Shown here piece after piece: positions 8,774-17,432 of a stretch of DNA of 64,000 nt. Position numbers and translations under genes: made by a program. Below the pieces are notes generated by a model. The model was not told the origin of the DNA and did not search any database. It saw nothing but the letters and a program-made list of their open reading frames with translations. The first letter of the stretch is position 1. The number at the start of each line of letters is the position of its first letter. This DNA is from Vibrio ishigakensis (GTDB taxonomy: Bacteria > Pseudomonadota > Gammaproteobacteria > Enterobacterales > Vibrionaceae): positions 682,001 through 746,000 of the forward strand of contig NZ_AP024882.1 of the NCBI RefSeq assembly GCF_024347675.1. The letters run 5' to 3'.

Positions 8774-8777
8774 AGGT

Positions 8778-9752
8778 TTAGACTGCGTCGGCGGGAAAGT
8801 GCACGCCGGTTTGCTTACGTATCTCGCTCAAAAGGTTTGCCACCGTGAGTGAGTGCTGACTTGTATAAGGTCCTTTGTGCTGGATGCGCTGTGCAAATGC
8901 CTCGGCTTCGTAATACATGGAGTTTTCAGCTTGGGGCAACTCGATATGCTCTACCTCACCATTAGAATACTGGATAGTAAGTCGGTCGCATTCGGCGATG
9001 TGTTCTATGATGATGCTGCCTTTTTCTCCTTGGATCTCGCTGGCAAGGTGACTGTTTGTCACCTTAGAGTGAGAGATGAGAAGATCAAAGTCTGGGTAGG
9101 AAAGGATTGCCGTTCCATGCCCATCCACTCCAGAAGGGAGAAGGTGAGCACTGGCTAACACCTTTTGTGGTCCGCCAAATAAGAAAACCGCCGCCGCAAT
9201 ACAGTAGAAGCCGATGTCCATGATTGAGCCATTAGAGAAAGCGGGATTAAAGGTATTGGGGTTTAAGCCATCCAGATACTTTTGATAGCGGGATGAGTAT
9301 TGGCAATAGTTAAAGTGCGCTTTATGCACCTTACCTATTTTCCCTAAATGTGTGTCGAGCGCCCTAAAGTTTGGCAAGAACTGCGTCTTGTACGCCTCAA
9401 GCAGCACCACATGGTTGGCCCTAGCCACCTCCATCATTTTTATCACTTCATCTGGGGTAGATGCCAAGGGTTTTTCACAAACAACATGCTTTCCATGCTC
9501 CATCATGACTATCGCTTGCTCACAATGCAGTGAGTTTGGAGAAGCGATGTAGACAGCATCGATCTGTTTGGCTTTGGCTAAGCTCATTAAATCGTCATAT
9601 AAGGTTTCGACCTTAAATGGCTGGGCAAACGCTTGTGCCCTCTCCAGTTGACGGGAATAGACCGCCTTTAGGTTGAAGCATCCGGTTTCGTGGGCGGCTT
9701 GGACAAACTTTTCTGTTATCCAGTTAGTGCCAATCACAGCAAGATTAATCAT
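8778..9752 (-). CDS. Gfo/Idh/MocA-family oxidoreductase
   Basis: The product (324 residues from the ATG at 9752; a TTG six bases upstream is the alternative) has an N-terminal Rossmann fold (VIGTNWIT, a variant of the GxGxxG loop), the family EKP motif (HVVCEKPL, about residue 94) and a C-terminal alpha/beta substrate domain. Such enzymes oxidise or reduce sugars, inositols or anhydro sugars with NAD(P). It overlaps the HAD gene by 8 bases (ATG before the upstream TAA), so is translationally coupled and is the last gene of the radical-enzyme operon. One biochemically known relative in the superfamily is 1,5-anhydrofructose reductase; using that as the function here is inference from context only. 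Confidence 0.88.
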   Translation of the reverse strand: MINLAVIGTNWITEKFVQAAHETGCFNLKAVYSRQLERAQAFAQPFKVETLYDDLMSLAKAKQIDAVYIASPNSLHCEQAIVMMEHGKHVVCEKPLASTPDEVIKMMEVARANHVVLLEAYKTQFLPNFRALDTHLGKIGKVHKAHFNYCQYSSRYQKYLDGLNPNTFNPAFSNGSIMDIGFYCIAAAVFLFGGPQKVLASAHLLPSGVDGHGTAILSYPDFDLLISHSKVTNSHLASEIQGEKGSIIIEHIAECDRLTIQYSNGEVEHIELPQAENSMYYEAEAFAQRIQHKGPYTSQHSLTVANLLSEIRKQTGVHFPADAV

Positions 9753-10566
9753 TTTCAAGTACTAATTCAGAGTTTAAATAGGAAGTGAGGTAGCGTGCGA
9801 CGGCATCATCGGCGTGGTGCCCAATGGCTTTTAGACCCGGCATAGCTTTAGTCAGTCTAGGGTCAGCATTGCTGGTGACTAGGCTACAACCGGCTGCTTT
9901 CAGCATGGAAAGATCGTTCATGCTGTCGCCAAAGGCTAGGGTGTGTTTAAGTTCCACATTCAGTTGATTGGCCAACAAGCGCAGAGCATTACCCTTGGAG
10001 TCTTGTTTGGCATTAAACTCCAGAAAATGTTTGCCTGATGAGGTGAGGGTAACATCATCAGCAAAGCGCTGCCGGCCTAGGTGCGCATACTGCTCCAAGA
10101 TGGCTGGGTCACCACAGGTGACAAAGATTTTCAGGATATTCTTCAGTGGTGGTTTGCGTATATCGAACCGTTCTGGGGTAAAGCCAGTTTGCTGATTTTG
10201 GCCTGCCATCAAGGGCTCAATATCAGAGCAGAGCCAAGCTCGAGAATTGTATAAATGTACCCGAATATTGGGCTGGTTCTCGAATAATGCGATGATCTCG
10301 GCGCAAAGTGCTTCATCCAGGAAGTTTTGATAGATAACACTCCCATCTGGCGCGTGGATGCAGGCGCCGTTTGAGGTGACCATAAAGGCCGGTATGCCCA
10401 CATATTGGTGCAGTTTAGCCACATCCAGATGGTGTCTACCAGTGGCAAACGCGAAATGGATGCCGTGCTGGTGGAGTCGCTCAAGACAGCTTTTGCTCCT
10501 TTTAGATAATCTGTGCTCTGCGTTTAATAAAGTTCCATCTAGGTCTGAGGCAACGAGTCGAAACAT
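9745..10566 (-). CDS. HAD-superfamily sugar phosphatase (Cof/YbiV type)
   Basis: The 273-residue protein has HAD motif I DLDGTLL (nucleophile Asp-8), a motif II Thr/Ser in the TSNG block, the motif III Lys region, and motif IV FGDSMNDLSM near residue 217. The type IIB cap between motifs places it in the Cof family of cytoplasmic phosphatases for hexose phosphates. A strong ribosome site (AAGGAG) lies at the end of the activase gene, 9 bases upstream. In E. coli a phosphatase of this type (ybiV) neighbours the radical-enzyme genes ybiW-ybiY, so the arrangement here has a known parallel. Confidence 0.9.
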   Translation of the reverse strand: MFRLVASDLDGTLLNAEHRLSKRSKSCLERLHQHGIHFAFATGRHHLDVAKLHQYVGIPAFMVTSNGACIHAPDGSVIYQNFLDEALCAEIIALFENQPNIRVHLYNSRAWLCSDIEPLMAGQNQQTGFTPERFDIRKPPLKNILKIFVTCGDPAILEQYAHLGRQRFADDVTLTSSGKHFLEFNAKQDSKGNALRLLANQLNVELKHTLAFGDSMNDLSMLKAAGCSLVTSNADPRLTKAMPGLKAIGHHADDAVARYLTSYLNSELVLEND

Positions 10567-10575
10567 AGCTTCTCC

Positions 10576-11478
10576 TTAGCCTAGACTGACGTTGATAACC
10601 CCATGGGAACGTATGCGCTCTATCCATGTGGCTGAGTCTGAATCGGTTGGCATCTCAACCTCTACCTCATATTCTCGGCCGATCTCTTTAGCCTTACCTT
10701 GACCAAAATTGTGATAAGGCAAAACCTCTACCTTTTGGATGTTGTTATAGGCAAGGGTTAGCTCGGATATCGCCGCAAGGTGCTCATTACTTAGGTTGTA
10801 TTCAGGAATGATGGGGCAGCGCAGAATAACATCGGCGTTGAGCTGATTAAGCAGGGCCAGATTTTCGTCGACTAGGCGACGGGTCAACCCGGTCAGCTGT
10901 TTGTGGGCTTTATCACCGGTAGCCTTGTAATCGAACAAAAATAGGTCGACAAAAGGAGCAATGGCTCGATAGTGATCGGACTTGGACGCGCCGTTGGTTT
11001 CAATGCACACATGCAGTCCGTGTTGTTTACATTTTTTCGCCAGTGCCAAACAAAAATCAAACTGCTTTAGCGCCTCACCACCTGAGAGGGTAATGCCACC
11101 GCCCGATTTATCAAAATAGACCTTGTCTTTGATGACTTCATCAAACACCTCGTCCACCGACATGGTTTTACCATAGATCTTTAATGCCCCATGAAGGCAG
11201 GCATCGACGCATTTCCCGCAGGCATCACAGGCGTTAAAGTCCACTAGGTGTCGGCCATTGGCGTCAAAGGAGTGAACGTCGTTTGGGCAGACTTCAACAC
11301 AGCTTTTACACGAAGTGCACTTTTGCTCTGAAAAAGAGAGCTGTTTCTGTACCGACAGAGACTCTGGGTTGTGGCACCAAACGCACTTCATCTGACACCC
11401 TTTTAGGAAGACGGTCGTGCGCACACCGGGTCCGTCATTCACACTGAACTTCTGGATATCAAATATCACACCATTCAT
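10576..11478 (-). CDS. Glycyl radical enzyme activating enzyme (radical SAM)
   Basis: The 300-residue protein has the radical SAM triad in GCQMKCVWC (Cys-28, 32, 35), giving the SAM-binding [4Fe-4S] cluster. It also has a ferredoxin-like insert with two CxxCxxCxxxC-type clusters at about 53-93 (CTSCKSCVEVC and CDACGKCVDAC). The GGE(A) motif follows in GGGITLSGGEAL. This layout is that of activases with accessory clusters (PflC/YbiY type) rather than simple PflA. It installs the glycyl radical on the partner encoded directly upstream. It is oxygen sensitive, so the operon should work without oxygen. Confidence 0.93.
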   Translation of the reverse strand: MNGVIFDIQKFSVNDGPGVRTTVFLKGCQMKCVWCHNPESLSVQKQLSFSEQKCTSCKSCVEVCPNDVHSFDANGRHLVDFNACDACGKCVDACLHGALKIYGKTMSVDEVFDEVIKDKVYFDKSGGGITLSGGEALKQFDFCLALAKKCKQHGLHVCIETNGASKSDHYRAIAPFVDLFLFDYKATGDKAHKQLTGLTRRLVDENLALLNQLNADVILRCPIIPEYNLSNEHLAAISELTLAYNNIQKVEVLPYHNFGQGKAKEIGREYEVEVEMPTDSDSATWIERIRSHGVINVSLG

Positions 11479-11499
11479 AACTTAATAACCTTGAGAAAA

Positions 11500-11521
11500 G
11501 AGCCCGCAATAGAGCGGGCTA
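11500..11521 (-). terminator. Hairpin between radical enzyme and activase genes
   Basis: A 7-bp GC-rich stem AGCCCGC/GCGGGCT followed on the minus strand by CTTTTCT. It may act as a partial terminator that lowers activase expression relative to the enzyme. Confidence 0.6.
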
Positions 11522-11529
11522 TAAGTGGA

Positions 11530-13821
11530 TTAATCGTTAAGGGTACGATTCAGGATTTCCAATTGAACATCTCGGTCCAGGTTGACAAAGCGAGCACTGA
11601 AGCCGCCGACGCGAACCACTAGGTTAGGGTATTGCTCAGGATTGTGGTAAGCCGCTTCCAACTCACCTTTACCTACCACGCTGACCATCAGCTGTGGTCC
11701 GCCTTGCTCAAAGTAACCGTCCATCAGGGCTTCTACGATTGGACGCTTGCCGTTGAACATGTCCTTACTGAACTTAATATTCTGTACCGAACCTGCGTGC
11801 ACGTCTGCTGTTAGCTTAGCCAGTGAATTCAACATCGCCGTTGGGCCGTTTTTATCGGCACCACTTTGCGGGTTGTTGGCGTTGCTCATGTAGACGCCAC
11901 GGTGACGGCCATCGGCAGAGGCACTGGTTGCACGGCCCCACTCGGTATTTACTTGGTTGTTGATGATAACCACTAGGTAGCTGTCCATGCCCACTTTCGC
12001 GGCGGCATCTTTAATGCCGTTACAGATGTACTCGTGCATCTCTACTGCGATGTCATCAATGTAGGCATCATCGTTACCAAATTTTGGTGCCTGAATAAGG
12101 TCGTGCTTCATACGGTCGTAGCCGTCGAAGTCCACTTTAAGAGCCTGAATTAGCTCGGTATAGCTGTATTTCTTATCCTCGAAGATAACCTTTTTGATAG
12201 CTGCTAATGAGTCATAAGCATTTGAGTTACCATAGGTTTCGTTGGTGCCACCTAGCTTGTAAACGCCACCGTCAAGCAGGGCCTTGCTACGGCCGATACA
12301 GTCGTCAGTCAGGATGCTGGTGAACAGATAACCTACCTGCTCATTCATTACCTGATAAGAGTAAGATTGTGCTTCAGAGGTGATCTTGATGTAGTGATCA
12401 AGCAGGTCTTTGTAGTTCTGCATCACATCATCGAAGCTGGTGATGGCGTCTGGTTGCAAAAGTGGTGTCCCGCCGCTCTTGTCTTGTCCATCCCAGAAAT
12501 CAGTGCCGCCAGTTAGGGCAATGTTGAGGATCTTAAGGATGTTGATACAGGTGTTTGGCGTCCCTACGCTCATACCTGATAGAACAAACTCACCGCAACC
12601 AAAAGGCACATATTGCTGCGCATCTTTCTCTGAAATCTGCATCGACTTCATTACAGCCGGCACGTTTACATCATCGTTATAAAGAATAGGGTAGGTAAGA
12701 CCCTCACCGATGGCTTCTAGCGCGTCCGAGTAGACTTCTTCACTCATGCCTTTATAGATACGCAGGGTGAACTGTGGCTCTGTGTCCTTATTCTCGCGCA
12801 CCGCTTGAATGGAAAGTCGGCAGTACACGTCTGCGGTTTCTGGGTTGCGACGCCCGACACCACCAATGATAACGCGGCCATTAACCGTGGTCTTACGCGA
12901 CTCGATCAGGCGATAGTGTGAACGAATGTAGTTGATGGCTTGGCGCTCTGTGATTCGGCCCGATTCAAGATCTGCCACTAAAAGGTCGCCAAGGTAGTCA
13001 TCCATGCGGCCAAAATTCACTACCCCTGAGCATAGGCTGTATAGCCAAGTCAGTTGAATGCCCTCTAGGAAGGTTTTTGGTTTTTCTTCGCGCACGGCGC
13101 TTAGGGCATCAATCAGGTCGCTCATCTCTTGCTTACGAGTGAGTTCTGAGGTCTGCTCCATCTCCTTGGCACACAGTGTAATGTGATGGTCGATAACGTT
13201 TTGTACAATTGCGAATGCCGATAGGAATGACTGGTGCAGTGATACTGCCTTGTGGTCACCGACCGCTTTTGCGCTAGACAGCTGGTCATTAATGATCGCC
13301 TTCATACCGTTAATGCCATTATCTACAAGCTTGTTGTAATCAAGATACATACCGCTTAGGCGCGCTGTTGCAATCGCAGGGTAATTCACATCTACAAACT
13401 TACCAAGGGTAGTCTCGGTCAAGGTTTCTTTGAAATAGATTGAACGGGTATCGTGCTCTTTCCAGTATTCGAGCAGGGCGTCAATACGTGCGTGCTCGCT
13501 GTCATTGAGCTCGTCTTTTAGCTGAGCGAGTTTGTCAAAGTTGCAGTAGTGACCTACTCCGCCCACTGAGGTTACGCTACCAAAACCGATAGGCAATGCA
13601 TCTAGGCGTCCAACGACTATGTCTTCCTGTTCAATTTGTCTGAACAGAACCGGGTAAAGCTCAGCCAAGCATTTGGCTTCACGCTTGTAGATATCAGACT
13701 CAGATTGGTGAGCCTGGGTGTACGCCTCCATGATCTCAAGCTGCTGAAGCAGCGGTTTTTCACATGGAATCTTCTTGTTTACATCAACCTGACTTGGGTT
13801 GTTTTCAATTTTTGATGACAT
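11530..13821 (-). CDS. Glycyl radical enzyme (PFL-like, not a true pyruvate formate-lyase)
   Basis: The 763-residue protein (ATG at 13821, with GAGGAAA ribosome site; an in-frame upstream codon at 13884 is rejected) has the PFL barrel domain. The C-terminal radical motif is RVGGFSARF with the radical Gly near residue 740. The thiyl loop reads PFGCGEF, with Cys-409 and Glu-411. True PFL has two adjacent Cys; here there is one Cys and a nearby Glu, as in dehydratase and C-O lyase members, but the usual GCVE is GCGE. E. coli YbiW and PflD cleave 1,5-anhydroglucitol- and anhydromannitol-6-phosphate, and a related sugar-phosphate C-O lyase role is the best guess. It heads an operon with activase, HAD phosphatase and oxidoreductase genes. 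Confidence 0.9.
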   Translation of the reverse strand: MSSKIENNPSQVDVNKKIPCEKPLLQQLEIMEAYTQAHQSESDIYKREAKCLAELYPVLFRQIEQEDIVVGRLDALPIGFGSVTSVGGVGHYCNFDKLAQLKDELNDSEHARIDALLEYWKEHDTRSIYFKETLTETTLGKFVDVNYPAIATARLSGMYLDYNKLVDNGINGMKAIINDQLSSAKAVGDHKAVSLHQSFLSAFAIVQNVIDHHITLCAKEMEQTSELTRKQEMSDLIDALSAVREEKPKTFLEGIQLTWLYSLCSGVVNFGRMDDYLGDLLVADLESGRITERQAINYIRSHYRLIESRKTTVNGRVIIGGVGRRNPETADVYCRLSIQAVRENKDTEPQFTLRIYKGMSEEVYSDALEAIGEGLTYPILYNDDVNVPAVMKSMQISEKDAQQYVPFGCGEFVLSGMSVGTPNTCINILKILNIALTGGTDFWDGQDKSGGTPLLQPDAITSFDDVMQNYKDLLDHYIKITSEAQSYSYQVMNEQVGYLFTSILTDDCIGRSKALLDGGVYKLGGTNETYGNSNAYDSLAAIKKVIFEDKKYSYTELIQALKVDFDGYDRMKHDLIQAPKFGNDDAYIDDIAVEMHEYICNGIKDAAAKVGMDSYLVVIINNQVNTEWGRATSASADGRHRGVYMSNANNPQSGADKNGPTAMLNSLAKLTADVHAGSVQNIKFSKDMFNGKRPIVEALMDGYFEQGGPQLMVSVVGKGELEAAYHNPEQYPNLVVRVGGFSARFVNLDRDVQLEILNRTLND

Positions 13822-13872
13822 GATTTGGTTTCCTCTGGAAGTATGGGTACACCTTAGCCAAGTCTCTAAAAT

Positions 13873-13884
13873 ATGTAAATACAA
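13873..13884. promoter_or_regulatory. GntR-type operator candidate
   Basis: ATGTAAATACAA, 52 bases upstream of the radical-enzyme start, differs from TTGTAAATACAA at one base. Confidence 0.55.
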
Positions 13885-13942
13885 GTTGCATGAAAAAGCT
13901 TAAAAAAAGTGGGGTTTTAGGCTTTTATAGCAGATATTGAGT

Positions 13943-13959
13943 GGTTAAACTGGTTAATC
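13943..13959. promoter_or_regulatory. Operator candidate, GGTTAAAC-type palindrome
   Basis: GGTTAAACTGGTTAATC lies about 120 bases upstream of the radical-enzyme start. Confidence 0.55.
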
Positions 13960-14525
13960 TGTAGTGACAAATGGCTGGAGAGTAGGTTGGCTTTAGAGAG
14001 TCATACAGTAATCGCGCTCTGAACCAGTCAGGATACCTCCGTTGTGTGACGGGCTCAGTTTTGGTCGGTATCGATTAAATAGGGCGATGTCTTCCAGATC
14101 CTTTGAGCCATCCCTTCGCCAAGAATCAGTTTGCCGTTTGTTGTGTTTCTGAATAAGCGGTTGGGTGCTGATAGTTTTACACAGATGTTTAACGCAACAC
14201 TCAGGGTACTTGTCTTGGTTATTTCTCTTCCTTGTTTAATCGGGTTTGCTTAAACCGTGCTTAAATTTAGTTGGGTGAAGAGGTTCTTTATTTGTTATTA
14301 CAAGTTTGGCTGTTTCTCAGCTGAAGATAGCAAAATATTATGTGATTGAGTTAGCAAATCCCTATGAATCAGGGGGACATCAAGCAGTCAAATAGCGAAT
14401 TTGTGCACTGCAGAGGCTTGGGTTAGCTGCAATTACAAAAGTCAGCACGAAAACCTGTTTTTACAACTGTTTTTGGGTCTTGACCCTATTGGTGACCGAG
14501 TTATCAAAAACAGCCAAATATGCAG

Positions 14526-14541
14526 GGTTAAACCTTTAACC
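14526..14541. promoter_or_regulatory. Operator candidate, perfect GGTTAAA-N2-TTTAACC palindrome
   Basis: GGTTAAACCTTTAACC has perfect 7-bp arms, the best-formed copy in the window, and lies 170 bases upstream of the phosphomannose isomerase start. Confidence 0.65.
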
Positions 14542-14570
14542 TATTTTTGGTATTTGGGGGCTTAAAAAAA

Positions 14571-14586
14571 GGTGATGTCAATCACA
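14571..14586. promoter_or_regulatory. CRP-cAMP binding site candidate
   Basis: GGTGA-TGTCAA-TCACA matches the CRP half-sites TGTGA-N6-TCACA at 9 of 10 positions. It sits between two operator palindromes upstream of the mannose-phosphate operon, a layout that suggests catabolite activation combined with specific repression. Confidence 0.6.
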
Positions 14587-14625
14587 TATCCCCCGAGATT
14601 TTAGGCAAATCAGGGGTTTGTGTGT

Positions 14626-14642
14626 GGTTAAACTCTTTTAGC
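14626..14642. promoter_or_regulatory. Operator candidate, GGTTAAAC-type palindrome
   Basis: GGTTAAACTCTTTTAGC lies 70 bases upstream of the isomerase start and downstream of the CRP-like site. Confidence 0.55.
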
Positions 14643-14711
14643 AAATTGAGGCCTGCGGGTGGGCAAGATATCGTGATTCGCAAATAAACCTAAAGAGTTT
14701 CGGAAGTGACA

Positions 14712-16478
14712 ATGACATATCTAACTGGCAAAGCGAATTACGACAAATTCCCACATATTGAAGTTAAGGGCCATGAGTCTCAAAGCTGGCAAGGCTGGAA
14801 CAGCATCTGTGATGCTATTGCCACCAAACTGGCGGGTAAAGAAGACAGCAAAAATGTTCTTATCATTGATATGTACCCAGGTGTTGATAAAGGCTCTGTT
14901 ATCAATGCCATTGAATCAAGCTTCACAGACGCACTGATCGTAGACTCAGAGGTGGCAAAATTGCCGGAAGAGCGCATCATAAACATGATAGAGCGCAACC
15001 TTACTGATGACCGCGTGTTTGGCTTTATGGCCCCACATAAACTAGAAGAGTTCTTCGATGGCGACAAGTTGGCTGAGTTGCAATCTCAGGTTAAAAACGC
15101 CACCAATAACCTAACTATAGTTATTGGCCCGGGTGCCACATTGGTACACGAGGGTGACGTCCACGTCTACGCTGATCTAGCTCGTTGGGAGATCCAACAA
15201 CGCTATCGTCGCGGTGAGATTGGTAACTGGGGTGTAGACAACACGGAAGAAGATATCTTGCGTCGTTACAAGCGCGCCTTCTTCATTGAGTGGCGTGTAT
15301 TCGACCGCTTTAAGACACCACTGCTCAAAGAGACGGATTTCTTACTTGATACCAATGATAACAGCACACCAAAGCTGATCACTGGTGATGCACTGCGTGC
15401 TGGTCTGAAGCAATCGACTCAGCAACCTTTCCGCCTTATCCCATTCTTTGACCCAGGTGTTTGGGGTGGTCAATGGATGAAAGAGGTGTGTGATTTAGAC
15501 CCTTCAAAAGATAACTATGCTTGGTGCTTTGATTGCGTTCCAGAAGAGAACAGCATGTGCTTGAAAGTGGATGACGTTATCGTTGAAATCCCATCTCAAG
15601 ACCTAGTATTAATGGAGCCTCGTGCTTTGTTGGGTGAAGAGGTCCACGCTCGCTTCGGAGCAGAGTTCCCAATTCGTTTTGACTTCCTAGATACGATGGA
15701 AGGCCAACATCTAAGCCTTCAGGTGCACCCGTTGACCGAATATATCCAGCAAGAGTTCGGCATGCATTACACCCAAGATGAGAGCTACTACATGCTGGAT
15801 GCGGGCGATGATGCAACGGTTTATCTAGGCGTGAAGAACGGCGTTGATCCAGATGAAATGATGGAAGATCTGCGTGCGGCGCAGCGCGGCGAGAAGTCGT
15901 TTGATGATGAGCGCTTTATCAATCAATTCCCGGCGAAAAAGCACGATCACTTCCTGATCCCTGCGGGCACTATCCACTGTTCAGGTGCGAACTCTATGGT
16001 ACTTGAGGTGAGTGCAACTCCTTATATCTTTACCTTCAAATTGTGGGATTGGGACCGCGTTGGTCTGGATGGCTTGCCACGCCCTGTACACCTTGACCAC
16101 GGTAAAGAGGTGATTCAGTGGGATCGCGATACCGATTGGACCAAAGAGAACCTTATTAACCGTATCGAGTTTATCGAAGAAGGTGACGGCTGGATCGAAG
16201 AGCGCACTGGTCTGCACGAGCGTGAGTTCATCGAAACACGTCGTCACTGGTTCAGCAAGCCAGTCACTCATAAAACCAATGGCAACGTGAACGTGCTCAA
16301 CCTTATTGAAGGTAAAGAAGCCATCGTTGAGAGCCCAACAGGTGCATTCGAACCTTATGTTGTGCACTACGCTGAGACCTTCATCGTACCAGCATCGGTG
16401 AGCGAGTACGTTATCCGTCCTTATGGCGAGAGTGAAGGACAGCAAGTGGCTACGTTGAAAGCCTTCGTTCGCGTCTAG
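14712..16478 (+). CDS. Class I mannose-6-phosphate isomerase with extra N-terminal domain
   Basis: The 588-residue protein has about 210 N-terminal residues that look like a P-loop kinase fold without a proper Walker A (VLIIDMYPGVDKGS). A type I phosphomannose isomerase cupin follows (about 230-588). Zinc ligands are seen in LSLQVHP, QDESYYML and HDHFLIPAGTIHCSG. The enzyme interconverts mannose-6-phosphate and fructose-6-phosphate in the cytoplasm. The ATG at 14712 has GGAAG five bases upstream and is preferred to a GTG at 14706. It is the first of seven genes ending at 24192, with CRP-like and palindromic operator sites upstream. The typical family enzyme is about 390 residues, so the N-terminal part is an addition. 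Confidence 0.88.
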   Translation: MTYLTGKANYDKFPHIEVKGHESQSWQGWNSICDAIATKLAGKEDSKNVLIIDMYPGVDKGSVINAIESSFTDALIVDSEVAKLPEERIINMIERNLTDDRVFGFMAPHKLEEFFDGDKLAELQSQVKNATNNLTIVIGPGATLVHEGDVHVYADLARWEIQQRYRRGEIGNWGVDNTEEDILRRYKRAFFIEWRVFDRFKTPLLKETDFLLDTNDNSTPKLITGDALRAGLKQSTQQPFRLIPFFDPGVWGGQWMKEVCDLDPSKDNYAWCFDCVPEENSMCLKVDDVIVEIPSQDLVLMEPRALLGEEVHARFGAEFPIRFDFLDTMEGQHLSLQVHPLTEYIQQEFGMHYTQDESYYMLDAGDDATVYLGVKNGVDPDEMMEDLRAAQRGEKSFDDERFINQFPAKKHDHFLIPAGTIHCSGANSMVLEVSATPYIFTFKLWDWDRVGLDGLPRPVHLDHGKEVIQWDRDTDWTKENLINRIEFIEEGDGWIEERTGLHEREFIETRRHWFSKPVTHKTNGNVNVLNLIEGKEAIVESPTGAFEPYVVHYAETFIVPASVSEYVIRPYGESEGQQVATLKAFVRV

Positions 16479-16487
16479 GAGGCCAGG

Positions 16488-17417
16488 ATGTATCTAGGAA
16501 TAGATATTGGTGGCAGTCACGTGAAATACGGCCTGGTGAGTGATCACCAGGTTCTATTCTCCGCTCAGTTTGCCTCTAAGACAATGACACTCAATGACAT
16601 CCTTGGAGAGCTTGAGCAGAGAGTACATAACGGCTTTGCTGACCAAGGTATCGCCCTAGAGGCGCTGCAAGGTGTGGCTATCGCGCTGCCGGGCATCGTT
16701 GATTCAAGAAAAAACGCCCTGATTGCCATTAATAAAAAGCTTGAAGAGGCGGTAGGTTATGACTTCGCCTCTTGGTCTGCAGACTGTTTTGGTGTTCGAG
16801 CTGAACTGTTCAACGACGCCAAGCAGGCATTGATGGGTGAGGCTATCTCTGGCTGTGCTCAAGGCTACCAAGATATTTCTCTGGTCATCATAGGGACCGG
16901 AATAGGCACCGCTGTGATGATGAATGGCAAGGTACTGCACAGCCGCAATCATGTGGCGGGCAATATCGGCGGACACTTAATCGGCCATGTAGGGGGCCGA
17001 GAGTGTACCTGTGGTAATCAGGGGTGTATCGAAGCCTATGCCAGTAACTCTATCTTGAACGAATACCTAGAGGAGCGAGGTGTGGTGCTGGAGGGTATCG
17101 AGTTCGACGGCCCCGTGGATTATAAGGTGATCTTTGATCATTACCACAGCCACCCTGTCTGTCAGCAGCTAGGCGATGAGCTTATTGCCCACTGGGGAAG
17201 TGCGGTGATCAACATGCTTCACTCTTATGACAGTGAAGTGGTGGTGCTAAGCGGTGGTGTATTTAACTCCTCAGTCAACATCCTAGACAAGATCCAAGAC
17301 TACGTATCAGAGCGTGTGTGGCTACCTAAAGGCAGCTTTAAGATCATGCTCGCACAGAAGCCAAGCTATTCAGTCATGCTTGGCGCAGAATCAAAAACAA
17401 AAAATTACTTCATGTAA
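16488..17417 (+). CDS. ROK-family sugar kinase
   Basis: The 309-residue protein has the ATP phosphate loop DIGGSH near its N terminus, the second ATPase block IGTGIGTAVMMNGK, and the ROK zinc site GGRECTCGNQGCIEAYAS. The usual sugar-binding GEIGH before the zinc site is changed to GNIGGHLIGH, so the first acidic residue is missing. ROK kinases phosphorylate glucose, mannose, ManNAc, fructose or allose at the 6-OH. With the isomerase 9 bases upstream, mannose or a related hexose is the likeliest substrate. A consensus AGGAGG ribosome site precedes the start. Confidence 0.88.
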   Translation: MYLGIDIGGSHVKYGLVSDHQVLFSAQFASKTMTLNDILGELEQRVHNGFADQGIALEALQGVAIALPGIVDSRKNALIAINKKLEEAVGYDFASWSADCFGVRAELFNDAKQALMGEAISGCAQGYQDISLVIIGTGIGTAVMMNGKVLHSRNHVAGNIGGHLIGHVGGRECTCGNQGCIEAYASNSILNEYLEERGVVLEGIEFDGPVDYKVIFDHYHSHPVCQQLGDELIAHWGSAVINMLHSYDSEVVVLSGGVFNSSVNILDKIQDYVSERVWLPKGSFKIMLAQKPSYSVMLGAESKTKNYFM

Positions 17418-17432
17418 TCCGGATAAATCATC

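Larger units (their letters stand above)
13822..14711. promoter_or_regulatory. 890-base divergent control region, radical-enzyme operon and mannose-phosphate operon
   Basis: No gene is supported. The region holds three GGTTAAAC-type palindromes (13943-13959, 14526-14541, 14626-14642), one TTGTA-N2-TACAA-like site (13873-13884) and one CRP-like site (14571-14586). The first palindrome and the GntR-type site are near the radical-enzyme gene; the other sites are near the isomerase gene. The middle 500 bases hold nothing recognised. Confidence 0.65.

Noticed and set aside
11530..13821. Pyruvate formate-lyase (pflB)
   Set aside because: The active-site Cys-Cys pair of PFL is absent; a single Cys followed by Gly-Glu is present, and neighbours are sugar-phosphate genes.
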